Assembly: GCA_964446585.1 (NCBI GenBank)
Contig: CAYUPI010000057.1
Span: 1-36,487 of the forward strand
Source: CAYUPI01 sp964446585
GTDB lineage: Bacteria > Verrucomicrobiota > Verrucomicrobiia > Limisphaerales > UBA8199
DNA length: 36,487 bases
Direction: 5' to 3'
Part shown: positions 24,309 through 31,428 of the stretch, piece by piece
Layout of the letters: every line of letters starts with the position of its first letter
How positions within the stretch are numbered: the first letter of the stretch is position 1
Position numbers and translations under genes: made by a program
The notes under the pieces: generated by a model
Told to the model about the DNA's origin: nothing
Databases searched by the model: none
What the model saw: only the letters and a program-made list of their open reading frames with translations

Positions 24309-25532
24309 TCATGGATTTACTGTCTCGCTCGGTTCCGAACCATCGCCGTACGCGGTTGAATCAGCCTTCGGCAATTCAATCCAAAAACAACTCCCGCCGG
24401 CGGATGGCGAATCGACGCCCACCCTTCCGTTCATGCGCAGCATGGCTTTTTGCACAATCGCCAGGCCAATCCCCGTTCCCGGGTACTCTTCCTCGGTATG
24501 CAGCCTCTGAAAAACACCGAAGATTTTCTCGCGGTATTCCGGCGGAATGCCGATGCCGTTGTCGGTGACTGAAACACGCACGAATCCGTCGTGCTCCCGG
24601 GCGCGAACTTGAACGCGAGGCCTAATTCCGTTCGGCACAAATTTCAAGGCGTTGCTAAGCAGGTTGCTCAGCACCTGAGTCAACAGCATGGTGTTCGCAA
24701 TGACATCGGGTAGCGGTGGTTCGAGCACCATCTCCGCCTGGCTTTGATTGATGTCTGCCTGGAGTTCGCGCGTGGCATCCCCGATCGCAGACTGGAGCGA
24801 CACCGGCGAAAGCTGGATTTCAGTTCGCGAAACACGGCTGTACTGGAGCATATCCGAAAGCAGGCTCTCCATGCGCTTGGAGGCTTCAGAGATTCGAGCG
24901 AGGTATTTCTTCGCCTCGGGTTGGAGGTCTTTTTCAAAATCCAAATCAAACGCCGTGGCGTAGCCCTGAATGGCGCGGAGCGGGGCCCGCAAGTCATGAG
25001 AAACCGTGTAGGCGAACGCCTCCAAATCGTGGTTGGCGCTTTCGAGGTCTGCCTTGCGTCGCTCGGAGAGCCGGACCGAGTTGATCAGGGCAAAAACTTT
25101 GGGAACCAGTGGAAACAGCGCCAACGCCGTCGCTGCAGAAGCAATCCCGCAGATGAGCTTGACGTAGCCCGCCAGCCAATAGACCGGCTGCCACACCGTC
25201 CACACCTCCATGAAATGAGTGAACCCGCAAGTGACGATGAACAGGCCGAATGCCAGGAACATCCAGTGGAACGGGATGTCGCGGCTGGCCTTCCACACCA
25301 GGAAAGCCAGTGTGGTCGAGATGCAGACGTAAGAGATTCCAATGACCAGGTCCGAACTGACGTGCAACCAGATCATTTGCGGATTGCGCAGGTAGCAAGT
25401 GGCGTGCGGCATGAACTGGTCGGAACGAAGCAACGCGTGGATGAGATTCGGAAAAAGCATGAAAATCAATCCGACGCCAGCCGCGAGGATCAAGCAATTG
25501 CGGACAACTGAATTAACAAGAACTCGATGCAT
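24309..25532 (-). CDS. Sensor histidine kinase with ethylene-receptor-like N-terminal domain
   Basis: 407 residues from the ATG at 25532; an in-frame TTG at 25595 is less likely. The N-terminal membrane domain resembles the ethylene-binding domain of plant ETR1: HVSSDLVIGISYVCI carries Asp61 and Tyr68, and FGLFIVTCGFTHFMEVWT carries Ile99, Cys102 and His106. The D-x6-Y and C-x3-H spacings equal those of the receptor's copper/ethylene site. A phospho-acceptor box follows (AFAYTVSHDLRAPLRAIQGY, His179), then N (LLSNLLSNALKFVPNG), G1 (VTDNGIGIPPEYREKIFGVF) and G2 (PGTGIGLAIVQK) boxes. There is no GAF or receiver domain. Ligand binding is inferred from residues only. Divergent from the response-regulator gene. 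Confidence 0.9.
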   Translation of the reverse strand: MHRVLVNSVVRNCLILAAGVGLIFMLFPNLIHALLRSDQFMPHATCYLRNPQMIWLHVSSDLVIGISYVCISTTLAFLVWKASRDIPFHWMFLAFGLFIVTCGFTHFMEVWTVWQPVYWLAGYVKLICGIASAATALALFPLVPKVFALINSVRLSERRKADLESANHDLEAFAYTVSHDLRAPLRAIQGYATAFDLDFEKDLQPEAKKYLARISEASKRMESLLSDMLQYSRVSRTEIQLSPVSLQSAIGDATRELQADINQSQAEMVLEPPLPDVIANTMLLTQVLSNLLSNALKFVPNGIRPRVQVRAREHDGFVRVSVTDNGIGIPPEYREKIFGVFQRLHTEEEYPGTGIGLAIVQKAMLRMNGRVGVDSPSAGGSCFWIELPKADSTAYGDGSEPSETVNP

Positions 25533-25960
25533 AGGTTGGAGGAGGGTAAGGCACCTGTGGACGATAAAGCGCTGACGAAATCTTCGCCATGGCAAAATAG
25601 CGCATGCCCAAATAGGCTGCAGCTTGAACCGTGAGGTCCGCGTAAGTCCCCGACAGCCTCTGGTCTCGCGCTTGCGCCGACTCAGTCGGGATCTAGAATC
25701 TTTGTTTGTCGAAAGTAAATCCGACAGGTCGAGGCACGCCGGTATGCCTTGGTCGAGACAAATGTTATCTCATTTCTGGACAGAGGCAAGGCAATTATTA
25801 GGCGTTTTGCCTACTGGCAATTAGGCATTTTCCTTACCGCTACGCGCGGGAATCGGCGCATTCCGTCCATTGGCAGGCCGCCTGCTGCTTTCAATTCAAT
25901 CTGAGGTTCGTTGAAATGTTTGTTCTGTCGGTTCATTCGGTTGCGTAAGAGTGTTGTTTT
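25533..25960. other. Divergent intergenic region between kinase and response regulator
   Basis: 428 bases with no credible gene; short frames have no recognisable features. An imperfect repeat of an AGGCAATTATTAGGCNTTTTNCC-like segment (about 25789-25833) could form a local fold or operator. Promoters of both genes must lie here. There is no clear Shine-Dalgarno before the ATG at 25961. Confidence 0.5.
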
Positions 25961-26530
25961 ATGAGTAACAGGAATCTCGTGCTGGTGGCGGAGGATAATC
26001 GGGATGACATGTTCTTGCTGCGCTGGGCCTTCCAGCGTGCGGGTCTCGCTCCCGAAATCATCCATATGCCTGATGGAGTGGCGACCATGGATTACCTGAA
26101 AGGAACACCGCCTTACGCTGACCGGGCTCTCCATCCTCTGCCCGAACTTCTGCTGTTGGACATCAAAATGCCGAGAGCCAACGGCTTCGACGTGCTGGCC
26201 TGGCTGGCCGGACGCCCGGACTTGAGCTGCCTGCCAGTAGTCGTACTTTCTGCATCGGTCTTCCCGGCGGAAGTGGAGATGGCCCTCAGGCTGGGCGCGC
26301 GCGAGTTCCTCACCAAGCCGAGCGCAATGGACGACCTTGTCGGACTGGTGAAAGGACTGCATGACCGCTGGTTGACAGGGAATCGTGCCTCGATTCCGCC
26401 ATTTGGTGCTGTTCATCCCAGGCCTTCAGAACAGTCACAAGCTGCCAGCCTGCTTGGGCAGGAAGAGTTGGTTGTGAATGGCCGCAACGGCAGCCTGGCG
26501 GGCTCCGCCTATCCGAGCAGGAACGATTGA
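25961..26530 (+). CDS. Single-domain response regulator (Rcp1-like receiver)
   Basis: 189 residues. A receiver domain fills residues 5-130: acidic pocket Glu11/Asp12 (VAEDNRDD), phospho-acceptor Asp67 (LLLLDIKMP), Ser97 (VVLSAS) and Lys119 (EFLTKP). The DYLKGTPPYADR loop is typical of Rcp1-type partners of hybrid or phytochrome kinases. The remaining 55 residues are Ser/Gly-rich without an output domain. It most likely receives phosphate from the divergent ethylene-receptor-like kinase and passes it to a protein not seen here. The Pro-rich GTPPYADRALHPLPELLLL segment is normal for this subfamily. Confidence 0.9.
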   Translation: MSNRNLVLVAEDNRDDMFLLRWAFQRAGLAPEIIHMPDGVATMDYLKGTPPYADRALHPLPELLLLDIKMPRANGFDVLAWLAGRPDLSCLPVVVLSASVFPAEVEMALRLGAREFLTKPSAMDDLVGLVKGLHDRWLTGNRASIPPFGAVHPRPSEQSQAASLLGQEELVVNGRNGSLAGSAYPSRND

Positions 26531-26590
26531 GTTGATTTCACGTCGTTGCGAAGGCTCCTCCCCAATTCGAGAGCAGCCGCCACCCCCACC

Positions 26591-26617
26591 AGCCCACGGC
26601 CTTCGCGGCCGTGGGCT
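26591..26617. terminator. Bidirectional hairpin between convergent genes
   Basis: AGCCCACGGCC (26591-26601), loop TTCGC, then GGCCGTGGGCT (26607-26617): an 11-base perfect stem between the stop of the response regulator (26530) and the stop of the antiporter (26625). There is no long T run, so it may act as a factor-assisted terminator. It could instead be a dispersed palindrome. Confidence 0.7.
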
Positions 26618-26624
26618 GAAATTG

Positions 26625-27791
26625 TCATCGGCCCTCGAAAATCAGTATGAGGTATGCCAGGAAAATGACCAGGTGAATCAGGCCGTTGAGCACGTTCGTG
26701 CGGCCTGTGGCGCAGGTTAGAATCGAAACAATGAGCGTGACCGCCAACAGGATTTGATTAACCGGCGTCAGTCCAAGCTCAATCCGGCGGCCCGTGGCGA
26801 GACTAATCGCCACGACGGCAGGGACAGTGAGGGCAATGGTCGAGAGCGCCGCGCCGAAGAGCAGGTTTACCGAGCGCTGCAAACGATTGCCCAGGGCAGC
26901 GCGGATACCCGACACTCCTTCCGGGCAGAGAATCAAAATGGCAACGATGACACCCGAAAGCGCCTGCGGCGCGCCCAAGTGATTGGCGCCGAATTCGAGC
27001 ACGACGGCCAGCTTTTTCGAGAGCACGACAACCGGGAGCAAGTAGAGAATCAGGAACGCAATATGAAACGGCAGCGAACGCACCGCAAATTGCGCGTGCT
27101 CCTTCGCTTCGGAAGCCTCGTCGGATAATCGCATTCTGGAGGGCTCATCATAATGCTCGGGATGCCGCCAGGTCTGGATCGCCAAAAATGCGCCATACAA
27201 ACCGATGGTCGTGAGAATCAGAGCCGCGGCCCGGAACCGCAGTAAAGCGGGCGTCGAAGTTGCAGCAGTGTAGTAAGGAAGAATAAGACCGGCAGCAGAC
27301 AGTGGCACGAGCATGGCTAGAAACGAAACTGCGCCTTGTAGATTGTATTGCTGCTCCCGGTGCCTTAAGCCGCCAGCCAGGAGCGAAACGCCAAGCAACC
27401 CGTTCAACACAATCATCACCACGGCGAACATCGTGTCCCGGGCCATCGCCGGATCGGGTGTGCCGCTCAACATAACGGCCGAGACCATGAGCACTTCCAT
27501 CCCGATGACCGACAGCGTGAGGATCAATGTGCCGTACGGCTCGCCGAGTTTGATTGCCAGACAGTCGGCGTGGCGCACCACGCCGAAGGCAGCGACCAGA
27601 ATTGCCGCGATCAGCCAGACGAACAAGACGAGCGCCCACCAGGGGCTCACCAGCCCGATGAGCCAACCGCCTCCGAACACAAGGAAAAGCGCGGCACTGC
27701 CCAGACCGGGAAGGAGCAGACATTCGGTCCGCAATGAGTCCCAGGATTCGCGGAAGGACGATGCTGGAGTTCCAAGCTTCGGCGCAGTCAT
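26625..27791 (-). CDS. ChaA-like cation/proton antiporter (CaCA superfamily)
   Basis: About 388 residues from ATG 27791 (an upstream in-frame start at 27827 is possible). Ten or eleven hydrophobic helices are arranged in two inverted halves. The two diagnostic acidic motifs are present: GEPYGTLILTLSVIGMEVLM (alpha-1) and LILCPEGVSGIRAALGNRLQ (alpha-2), followed by SVNLLFGAALSTIALTVPAV. These resemble E. coli ChaA and other calcium or sodium/proton exchangers. It would expel Ca2+ or Na+/K+ in exchange for protons across the inner membrane. The ion cannot be told from sequence. It is flanked by an unrelated glycosyltransferase gene upstream. Confidence 0.88.
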   Translation of the reverse strand: MTAPKLGTPASSFRESWDSLRTECLLLPGLGSAALFLVFGGGWLIGLVSPWWALVLFVWLIAAILVAAFGVVRHADCLAIKLGEPYGTLILTLSVIGMEVLMVSAVMLSGTPDPAMARDTMFAVVMIVLNGLLGVSLLAGGLRHREQQYNLQGAVSFLAMLVPLSAAGLILPYYTAATSTPALLRFRAAALILTTIGLYGAFLAIQTWRHPEHYDEPSRMRLSDEASEAKEHAQFAVRSLPFHIAFLILYLLPVVVLSKKLAVVLEFGANHLGAPQALSGVIVAILILCPEGVSGIRAALGNRLQRSVNLLFGAALSTIALTVPAVVAISLATGRRIELGLTPVNQILLAVTLIVSILTCATGRTNVLNGLIHLVIFLAYLILIFEGR

Positions 27792-27949
27792 TTGCCGAAG
27801 GTTAGCAAAGCCGGCCAGCAGGTCCAACCGGATGTCGTTGTGCAGATGGTTGATCGGCTCTGCAACAGAAGCATTCCAACGATGGGCGCACCTCTGGCCC
27901 GAGAATGTACTTTAAACCTAAAGCCTCCTTGGAAAGGCCGCGGTCTAGA

Positions 27950-29212
27950 TCAGGCCGACTCCAGCTCGGCGATCAATTTTGGAAGGATCGATTCTTTGGA
28001 AAACAACGAGCGCAGATGTGAGGAAATTTGGTGCGTCCTTTCCGAGCCGTAGTTTCGCGCATGCAGGATCTGTTCAACCACGCGTTCAACCTCGCCGTGT
28101 CCGGCGGTCCAGCATTTCACTTCGCCCTGAGCTGCTTCAGTCAGTTCAGAGATGTGGCTCGGGCGCGGGCCAATGTACAGCACGGGCGCGCCGACGCTCA
28201 GGATGTTATAGATTTTGCAAGGGTGGACGAGGCCGACAAAGTCGTCGCCCATAACAACGACATGAAGGTCGGCCGCAGACAGCGAGCCGGAAAGCTGATC
28301 CAACGGCTGGTAGGGCAGGCAGAGGAAGTTTTGGGAGGGGCGAGGGGCACGGGGCGAGGGGCGAGTATCTGGGCAAGAGTCGGCGATCTTTGTTCCGCTA
28401 GTTTCTAACTCCTGTTTAATGCGCCGCCATTCGCTGCCGCCGCCAATAAAGCAGAAGGCAATGCCAGGATTGCTCGCGAGCCGGCTGGCCGCGTTCAACA
28501 AAGTGTCGAGGGGATGACAGGGACTATGGTTGCCGGAATACATAACCACAAATTTTCCGTCCAGGCCGTGGGCCTGGCGGAATCTTTCCCGGCCTGCTGG
28601 GTCATATCGGACTTCGCTGTCGTGGGACCAGGGCGGAAGGACGGCGATTTTTTGCGGAGAGATCACCTTCGCGATGATGCGGTCACGCATGAACTGATCC
28701 AGCACGATGATTCGCGTGGCGTGTCGCAAACTGAAGCGCGACAGGGCGTCGAGCAGTTTAGCCACGAGCGAGCCTGATCGCAGCCAACCCGCGGCGATAG
28801 CTTCGTCCGGATTGAAGTCCATTACCCAATAAAAGAAGCGGCTGCCACGCAACTTCGCCAGGCAAGCGCCGAGAAAGGAAATCAGCGGCGGCGAGGTAAG
28901 AGCGACGACGGCCTCGTGGCGGCGCAAGAACGCCAAGCGCAGCGCGCAAAGCACCTGGAAACTCGCGAAGTCGGCGGCCCGGCGCCATTTGGAGTCTTTG
29001 CCTAAGGCGGTGGAGCTGATGCGGATGATGCGGATGCCGCGCCAGACCTCTGATTTTGGAAACTGCTTGTCCGGGTCGTCGTAGGCGCGGCGGCTGGTAA
29101 CGACGGTGACCTGGTGGCCGCGCTCGCTCAGCACCACCGCAAGGTCGCTGAGATGTTGCGCCGTCGAAGCGACGTCAGGGTAGAACGTCTGGTTGAGGAG
29201 GAGGAATTTCAG
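27950..29212 (-). CDS. GT4 glycosyltransferase (WbuB-like), apparent CTG start
   Basis: About 420 residues. It has a GT-B fold with KFLLLNQTFYPDVASTAQHL at the N-terminus and HQVTVVTSRRAYDDP; the donor half has VVMYSGNHSPCHPLDTLLNA, FCFIGGG and SAADLHVVVMGDDFVGLVHP. It probably adds an N-acetyl-aminosugar in O-antigen or exopolysaccharide synthesis. The conserved N-terminus begins directly after CTG at 29210-29212, where Met would be expected; no ATG is available and TGA lies two codons further up. A GTG at 29137 would remove 25 conserved residues. The CTG is the end of a GAGGTCA heptamer array. A second GC-rich array (28333-28365) adds SPRAPRPSQ before FLCLPYQPLDQL. Last gene of the polysaccharide locus. 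Confidence 0.88.
   Translation of the reverse strand: MKFLLLNQTFYPDVASTAQHLSDLAVVLSERGHQVTVVTSRRAYDDPDKQFPKSEVWRGIRIIRISSTALGKDSKWRRAADFASFQVLCALRLAFLRRHEAVVALTSPPLISFLGACLAKLRGSRFFYWVMDFNPDEAIAAGWLRSGSLVAKLLDALSRFSLRHATRIIVLDQFMRDRIIAKVISPQKIAVLPPWSHDSEVRYDPAGRERFRQAHGLDGKFVVMYSGNHSPCHPLDTLLNAASRLASNPGIAFCFIGGGSEWRRIKQELETSGTKIADSCPDTRPSPRAPRPSQNFLCLPYQPLDQLSGSLSAADLHVVVMGDDFVGLVHPCKIYNILSVGAPVLYIGPRPSHISELTEAAQGEVKCWTAGHGEVERVVEQILHARNYGSERTHQISSHLRSLFSKESILPKLIAELESA
28333..28365. repeat. GAGGGGC-type heptamer array inside the GT4 gene
   Basis: About four degenerate copies of GAGGGGC/ACGGGGC with a 7-base period. They encode a Pro/Arg/Ser peptide (RPSPRAPRPSQ) in the loop before the conserved FLCLPYQPLDQLSGS of the acceptor/donor site. 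The frame is kept. Confidence 0.85.
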
Positions 29213-29229
29213 AGGTCAGAGGTCAGAGG
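29210..29229. repeat. GAGGTCA heptamer array overlapping the GT4 start
   Basis: Nearly three copies of the 7-base unit. On the minus strand they read CCTCTGACCTCTGACCTCTG and end on the CTG that appears to begin the glycosyltransferase. The in-frame TGA of the array sits two codons upstream, so the array both supplies the only start candidate and closes the frame. Confidence 0.85.
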
Positions 29230-29350
29230 GTGCGTGCTCGAGGGCCAACCGAGCCCCCGCTTGGGGTTCTGGAGCCGCTACACCGCAACAACTATAGTAA
29301 ACATTGTGTGTTTTTGATGCGGCACCCGCTACGCGATCCGCTACAAACCG

Positions 29351-31096
29351 CTACATGTGTGACAGGTCCCACCTTATGAGTTTGGCCAACTCGGTCTGGA
29401 GGGCGGCGCGCGCATCCTCGGGAAGGTCGTAGCCCCAGACGGCGATTTCGAGGAAGCGCTGGCCGTAATTTCGACTTCCGGCCAGCGCGGCGGCGATGCG
29501 ATTGCGCGTGTCCCGGCGGCGATTGGCGAGTTCCGAGGGCCCGCTCGGGTCCTCATAGATGCCATAGAAGACGTGAATGAGTTGTCCATCGGATGTAAAA
29601 GCGAACTGCTGGAATGCCAGGCGGAAGGGAGCGGCCGGGGCAGCAGCGCCCAAGGCAGTATTGGATACTGGGGCGACGGGAATAGTAATCGTGCCGAGGT
29701 AAGACTTCAGGATCATGCCGCTGCGGGGCAGGCATTTTTCGGGTCCGTGAGTTTTGGCCATCTGAGTGCTGACGCGCTTTTTCAACGAGCGCGCCGGCAA
29801 CCAACGAAAGTAGTAGAGCTGCCAATTTTGGCCGGCGGCACCCTGCCAGCGTGCCTGGAGCCCATCGTCGGCCCGGAACTGGCCAGCGATGCTCGGCGGG
29901 ACTGGGTTTTTGTCCAGGTTGGGAAGATCTGACGCCGGGACGACGGACCACTCAGCTGAAGGCAGAGAGGAGAGCGGAGACAGGAAGGCCCGCTCGTGCG
30001 AGCGGTACCACAGCTCGGTGCCGAATTCGACAACGACGAGCCAGACGAGGAGGCAGGTAGAGACCACACGACCGCGAGACCACAGGACCGCGGGACCCTT
30101 GGAAGCGAAGGCCGAGGCTGGAGATCGGTGTGAGGGGCTCGACTCAGGGAATGCAGTCGCTGCGGCCTTTGTTTGTGCTCCTGGTTTTGCCCGCAGCCGC
30201 GAGGCAAGAATCCGCAGGCAGAGGAAGCAAGTAACCAGGATGGTCGTGCCGGCAGGATCGTGCCACGAGCCGACGGCAGCGATGCCTTTTGACGAAGCCA
30301 CAGAAACCAGCAGGAGAGTTCGGCCCACGTTGAAAACGAAGGCCAGGGCGAAACCCAGCAGGCAGAGCACAGCGCGGCGAGCGACAGCAAGCTGGTAAAG
30401 CTCGCAGAAGAAGAGCGAAATCATCAGCGTCGCTTGAAAAGAGCGAATGCCGCTGCACGCCTCATCGACGCCTACCATGCCCGTCCGGATCTCGATGACA
30501 TTGCCGTGCTGAACGGCTGGAATGCCGAAGACCTCGAGGAGCTCGGTGGTTACGGAGACATCGAGCTGTTTGAGCGATTGAGTCAGGGAGGTCTCGAAGC
30601 CCGTGGGCCAGGGAACGGCGACGAGGAAAAAGAGCAGGGCGGGCGTGAAACGTGGAACGTGCAAAGTGATAATGGAGGCAGCATGTGTGATATTAGTTGC
30701 GTGTTCCGTGTTCCGTGTTCCGTGTTCCGTGTGCTTCGCCACTTGCCACTCGACACTCGTCACTCTTAGTGCGAGCAGAGTCAGACCGATGACTTCGAGG
30801 GCCCAGAGCCAACTGGTCAGCCGCCAGATGGGGTTGGCCTCGTGGAGCCAGCGCGTAGGTGCGTACAGCAAGGCGCAGAGGGTAAGAAGGACATAGTAGC
30901 ATGCCGGAACGTTGAACCTTGAACTCTGAACTCTGAACTCTGAACTCTGAACTGAAGGGTCGCCGCTCTGCCCTACTCGCTTCCACATTAAATAGGCGCA
31001 GAGAAAGGGGACGGCCCAGCCGTAGTTATATTGGTCGTAGATCGACCACTGGGCGCCGAGGTGGTAAATCAGAACCGCCCAATAGCCGGCCAGCAC
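29351..31096 (-). CDS. Exosortase fused to EpsI-like C-terminal domain
   Basis: 581 residues from GTG 31096; the frame is open upstream and a CTG at 31129 adjoins an 8-base repeat. About eight membrane helices precede residue 360. The exosortase catalytic triad is visible: Cys in GVDEACSGIRSFQA, Arg in FNVGRTLLL and His in VGSWHDPAGTT. The C-terminal 220 residues resemble EpsI (HGPEKCLPRSGM, LIHVFYGIYEDPSG). Exosortases cut PEP-CTERM-type sorting tails and attach proteins to surface polysaccharide; no such substrate is in this window. Repeat-derived peptides occur in at least four places, all outside the membrane helices: about residues 47-62, 110-151, 333-345 and 372-378. Neighbours are polysaccharide genes. 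Confidence 0.9.
   Translation of the reverse strand: MLAGYWAVLIYHLGAQWSIYDQYNYGWAVPFLCAYLMWKRVGQSGDPSVQSSEFRVQSSRFNVPACYYVLLTLCALLYAPTRWLHEANPIWRLTSWLWALEVIGLTLLALRVTSVEWQVAKHTEHGTRNTEHATNITHAASIITLHVPRFTPALLFFLVAVPWPTGFETSLTQSLKQLDVSVTTELLEVFGIPAVQHGNVIEIRTGMVGVDEACSGIRSFQATLMISLFFCELYQLAVARRAVLCLLGFALAFVFNVGRTLLLVSVASSKGIAAVGSWHDPAGTTILVTCFLCLRILASRLRAKPGAQTKAAATAFPESSPSHRSPASAFASKGPAVLWSRGRVVSTCLLVWLVVVEFGTELWYRSHERAFLSPLSSLPSAEWSVVPASDLPNLDKNPVPPSIAGQFRADDGLQARWQGAAGQNWQLYYFRWLPARSLKKRVSTQMAKTHGPEKCLPRSGMILKSYLGTITIPVAPVSNTALGAAAPAAPFRLAFQQFAFTSDGQLIHVFYGIYEDPSGPSELANRRRDTRNRIAAALAGSRNYGQRFLEIAVWGYDLPEDARAALQTELAKLIRWDLSHM
29964..29981. repeat. 18-base sequence shared with the GT2 gene
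   Basis: AGAGAGGAGAGCGGAGAC occurs here in the exosortase gene and again at 33943-33960 in the GT2 gene. Both copies are read in the same frame on the minus strand, giving SPLSSLPS in both proteins. The two proteins are unrelated, so this is repeat DNA and not shared ancestry. Confidence 0.85.
30061..30098. repeat. GACCGCG-type array inside the exosortase gene
   Basis: Degenerate 7- to 9-base units (AGACCACACGACCGCGAGAC and following) encode GPAVLWSRGRVV between the exosortase and EpsI-like domains. Similar GGACCGC units occur at 33238-33290 between two genes of the same locus. Confidence 0.7.
30645..30767. repeat. Compound heptamer arrays inside the exosortase gene
   Basis: Three arrays with a 7-base period lie close together: GTGAAAC/GTGGAAC/GTGCAAA (30645-30665), four to five copies of GTGTTCC (30701-30731), and CACTTGC/CACTCGA/CACTCGT/CACTCTT (30740-30767). 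On the minus strand the middle one encodes TEHGTRNTEHATN in a loop between membrane helices. Confidence 0.9.
30911..30955. repeat. GAACTCT heptamer array inside the exosortase gene
   Basis: Five copies of GAACTCT with degenerate edges. On the minus strand they encode SVQSSEFRVQSSRFNV in the loop between the second and third membrane helices. The unit differs from the GGAGTTC array at 9804 by one base in seven when read on the opposite strand. Confidence 0.9.
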
Positions 31097-31122
31097 TGCG
31101 AAAGGAACAATGGGAAAAATCG

Positions 31123-31145
31123 ATTTCAGCGTTTCAGTATTTCGG
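31123..31145. repeat. 8-base array at the exosortase start
   Basis: ATTTCAGC, GTTTCAGT and ATTTCGG in tandem, just upstream of the GTG at 31096 on the minus strand. The in-frame CTG at 31127-31129 (followed by AAA) is within the array and could be the real start. The same unit recurs at 36372-36395 and around 34337-34365. Confidence 0.75.
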
Positions 31146-31183
31146 CCTCTTGCTGTTTCGGTGAATCAGCGGTTTTACGGTCT

Positions 31184-31381
31184 TTACTTGAATTTGACTG
31201 GCTCAGCATCAGCAGCAGGAGCCGGCGCATTTTCCGAAGGATGCGCCGAGGGGTTGAATAACCAGAGCAACAACACCAGCAATGCGAAACAAGCAGCCAC
31301 CAGCAGAAGGATGATGGTGAACTTGCGTATCCTCTTTCTTCGCTTAGCGCGGATGGACTTGGGGTGGGGCACTGAGGGCAC
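31184..31381 (-). CDS. Small single-helix membrane protein
   Basis: About 65 residues: a basic N-terminus (HPKSIRAKRRKRIRKF), one hydrophobic helix (TIILLLVAACFALLVLLLWL) and a Pro/Ala-rich tail (NPSAHPSENAPAPAADAEPV), with an N-in, C-out orientation expected. The start is a GTG, uncertain. It lies between the carbamoyltransferase and exosortase genes with short gaps on the same strand, so it is likely cotranscribed. It has no recognised family. A helper of the exosortase or of polysaccharide export is possible but unproven. Confidence 0.65.
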   Translation of the reverse strand: MPSVPHPKSIRAKRRKRIRKFTIILLLVAACFALLVLLLWLFNPSAHPSENAPAPAADAEPVKFK

Positions 31382-31428
31382 TGGGGAAAAGCGGATTGTG
31401 GATCGTGGATAGAAGAAATGCGGGATCC

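Noticed and set aside
30645..30955. CRISPR-like repeats
   Set aside because: The units are 7 bases, directly adjacent and without spacers, and they lie inside a coding frame; there are no cas genes.
29351..31096. Exosortase as a pseudogene because of the repeats
   Set aside because: The frame is open throughout and the catalytic Cys, Arg and His are intact.
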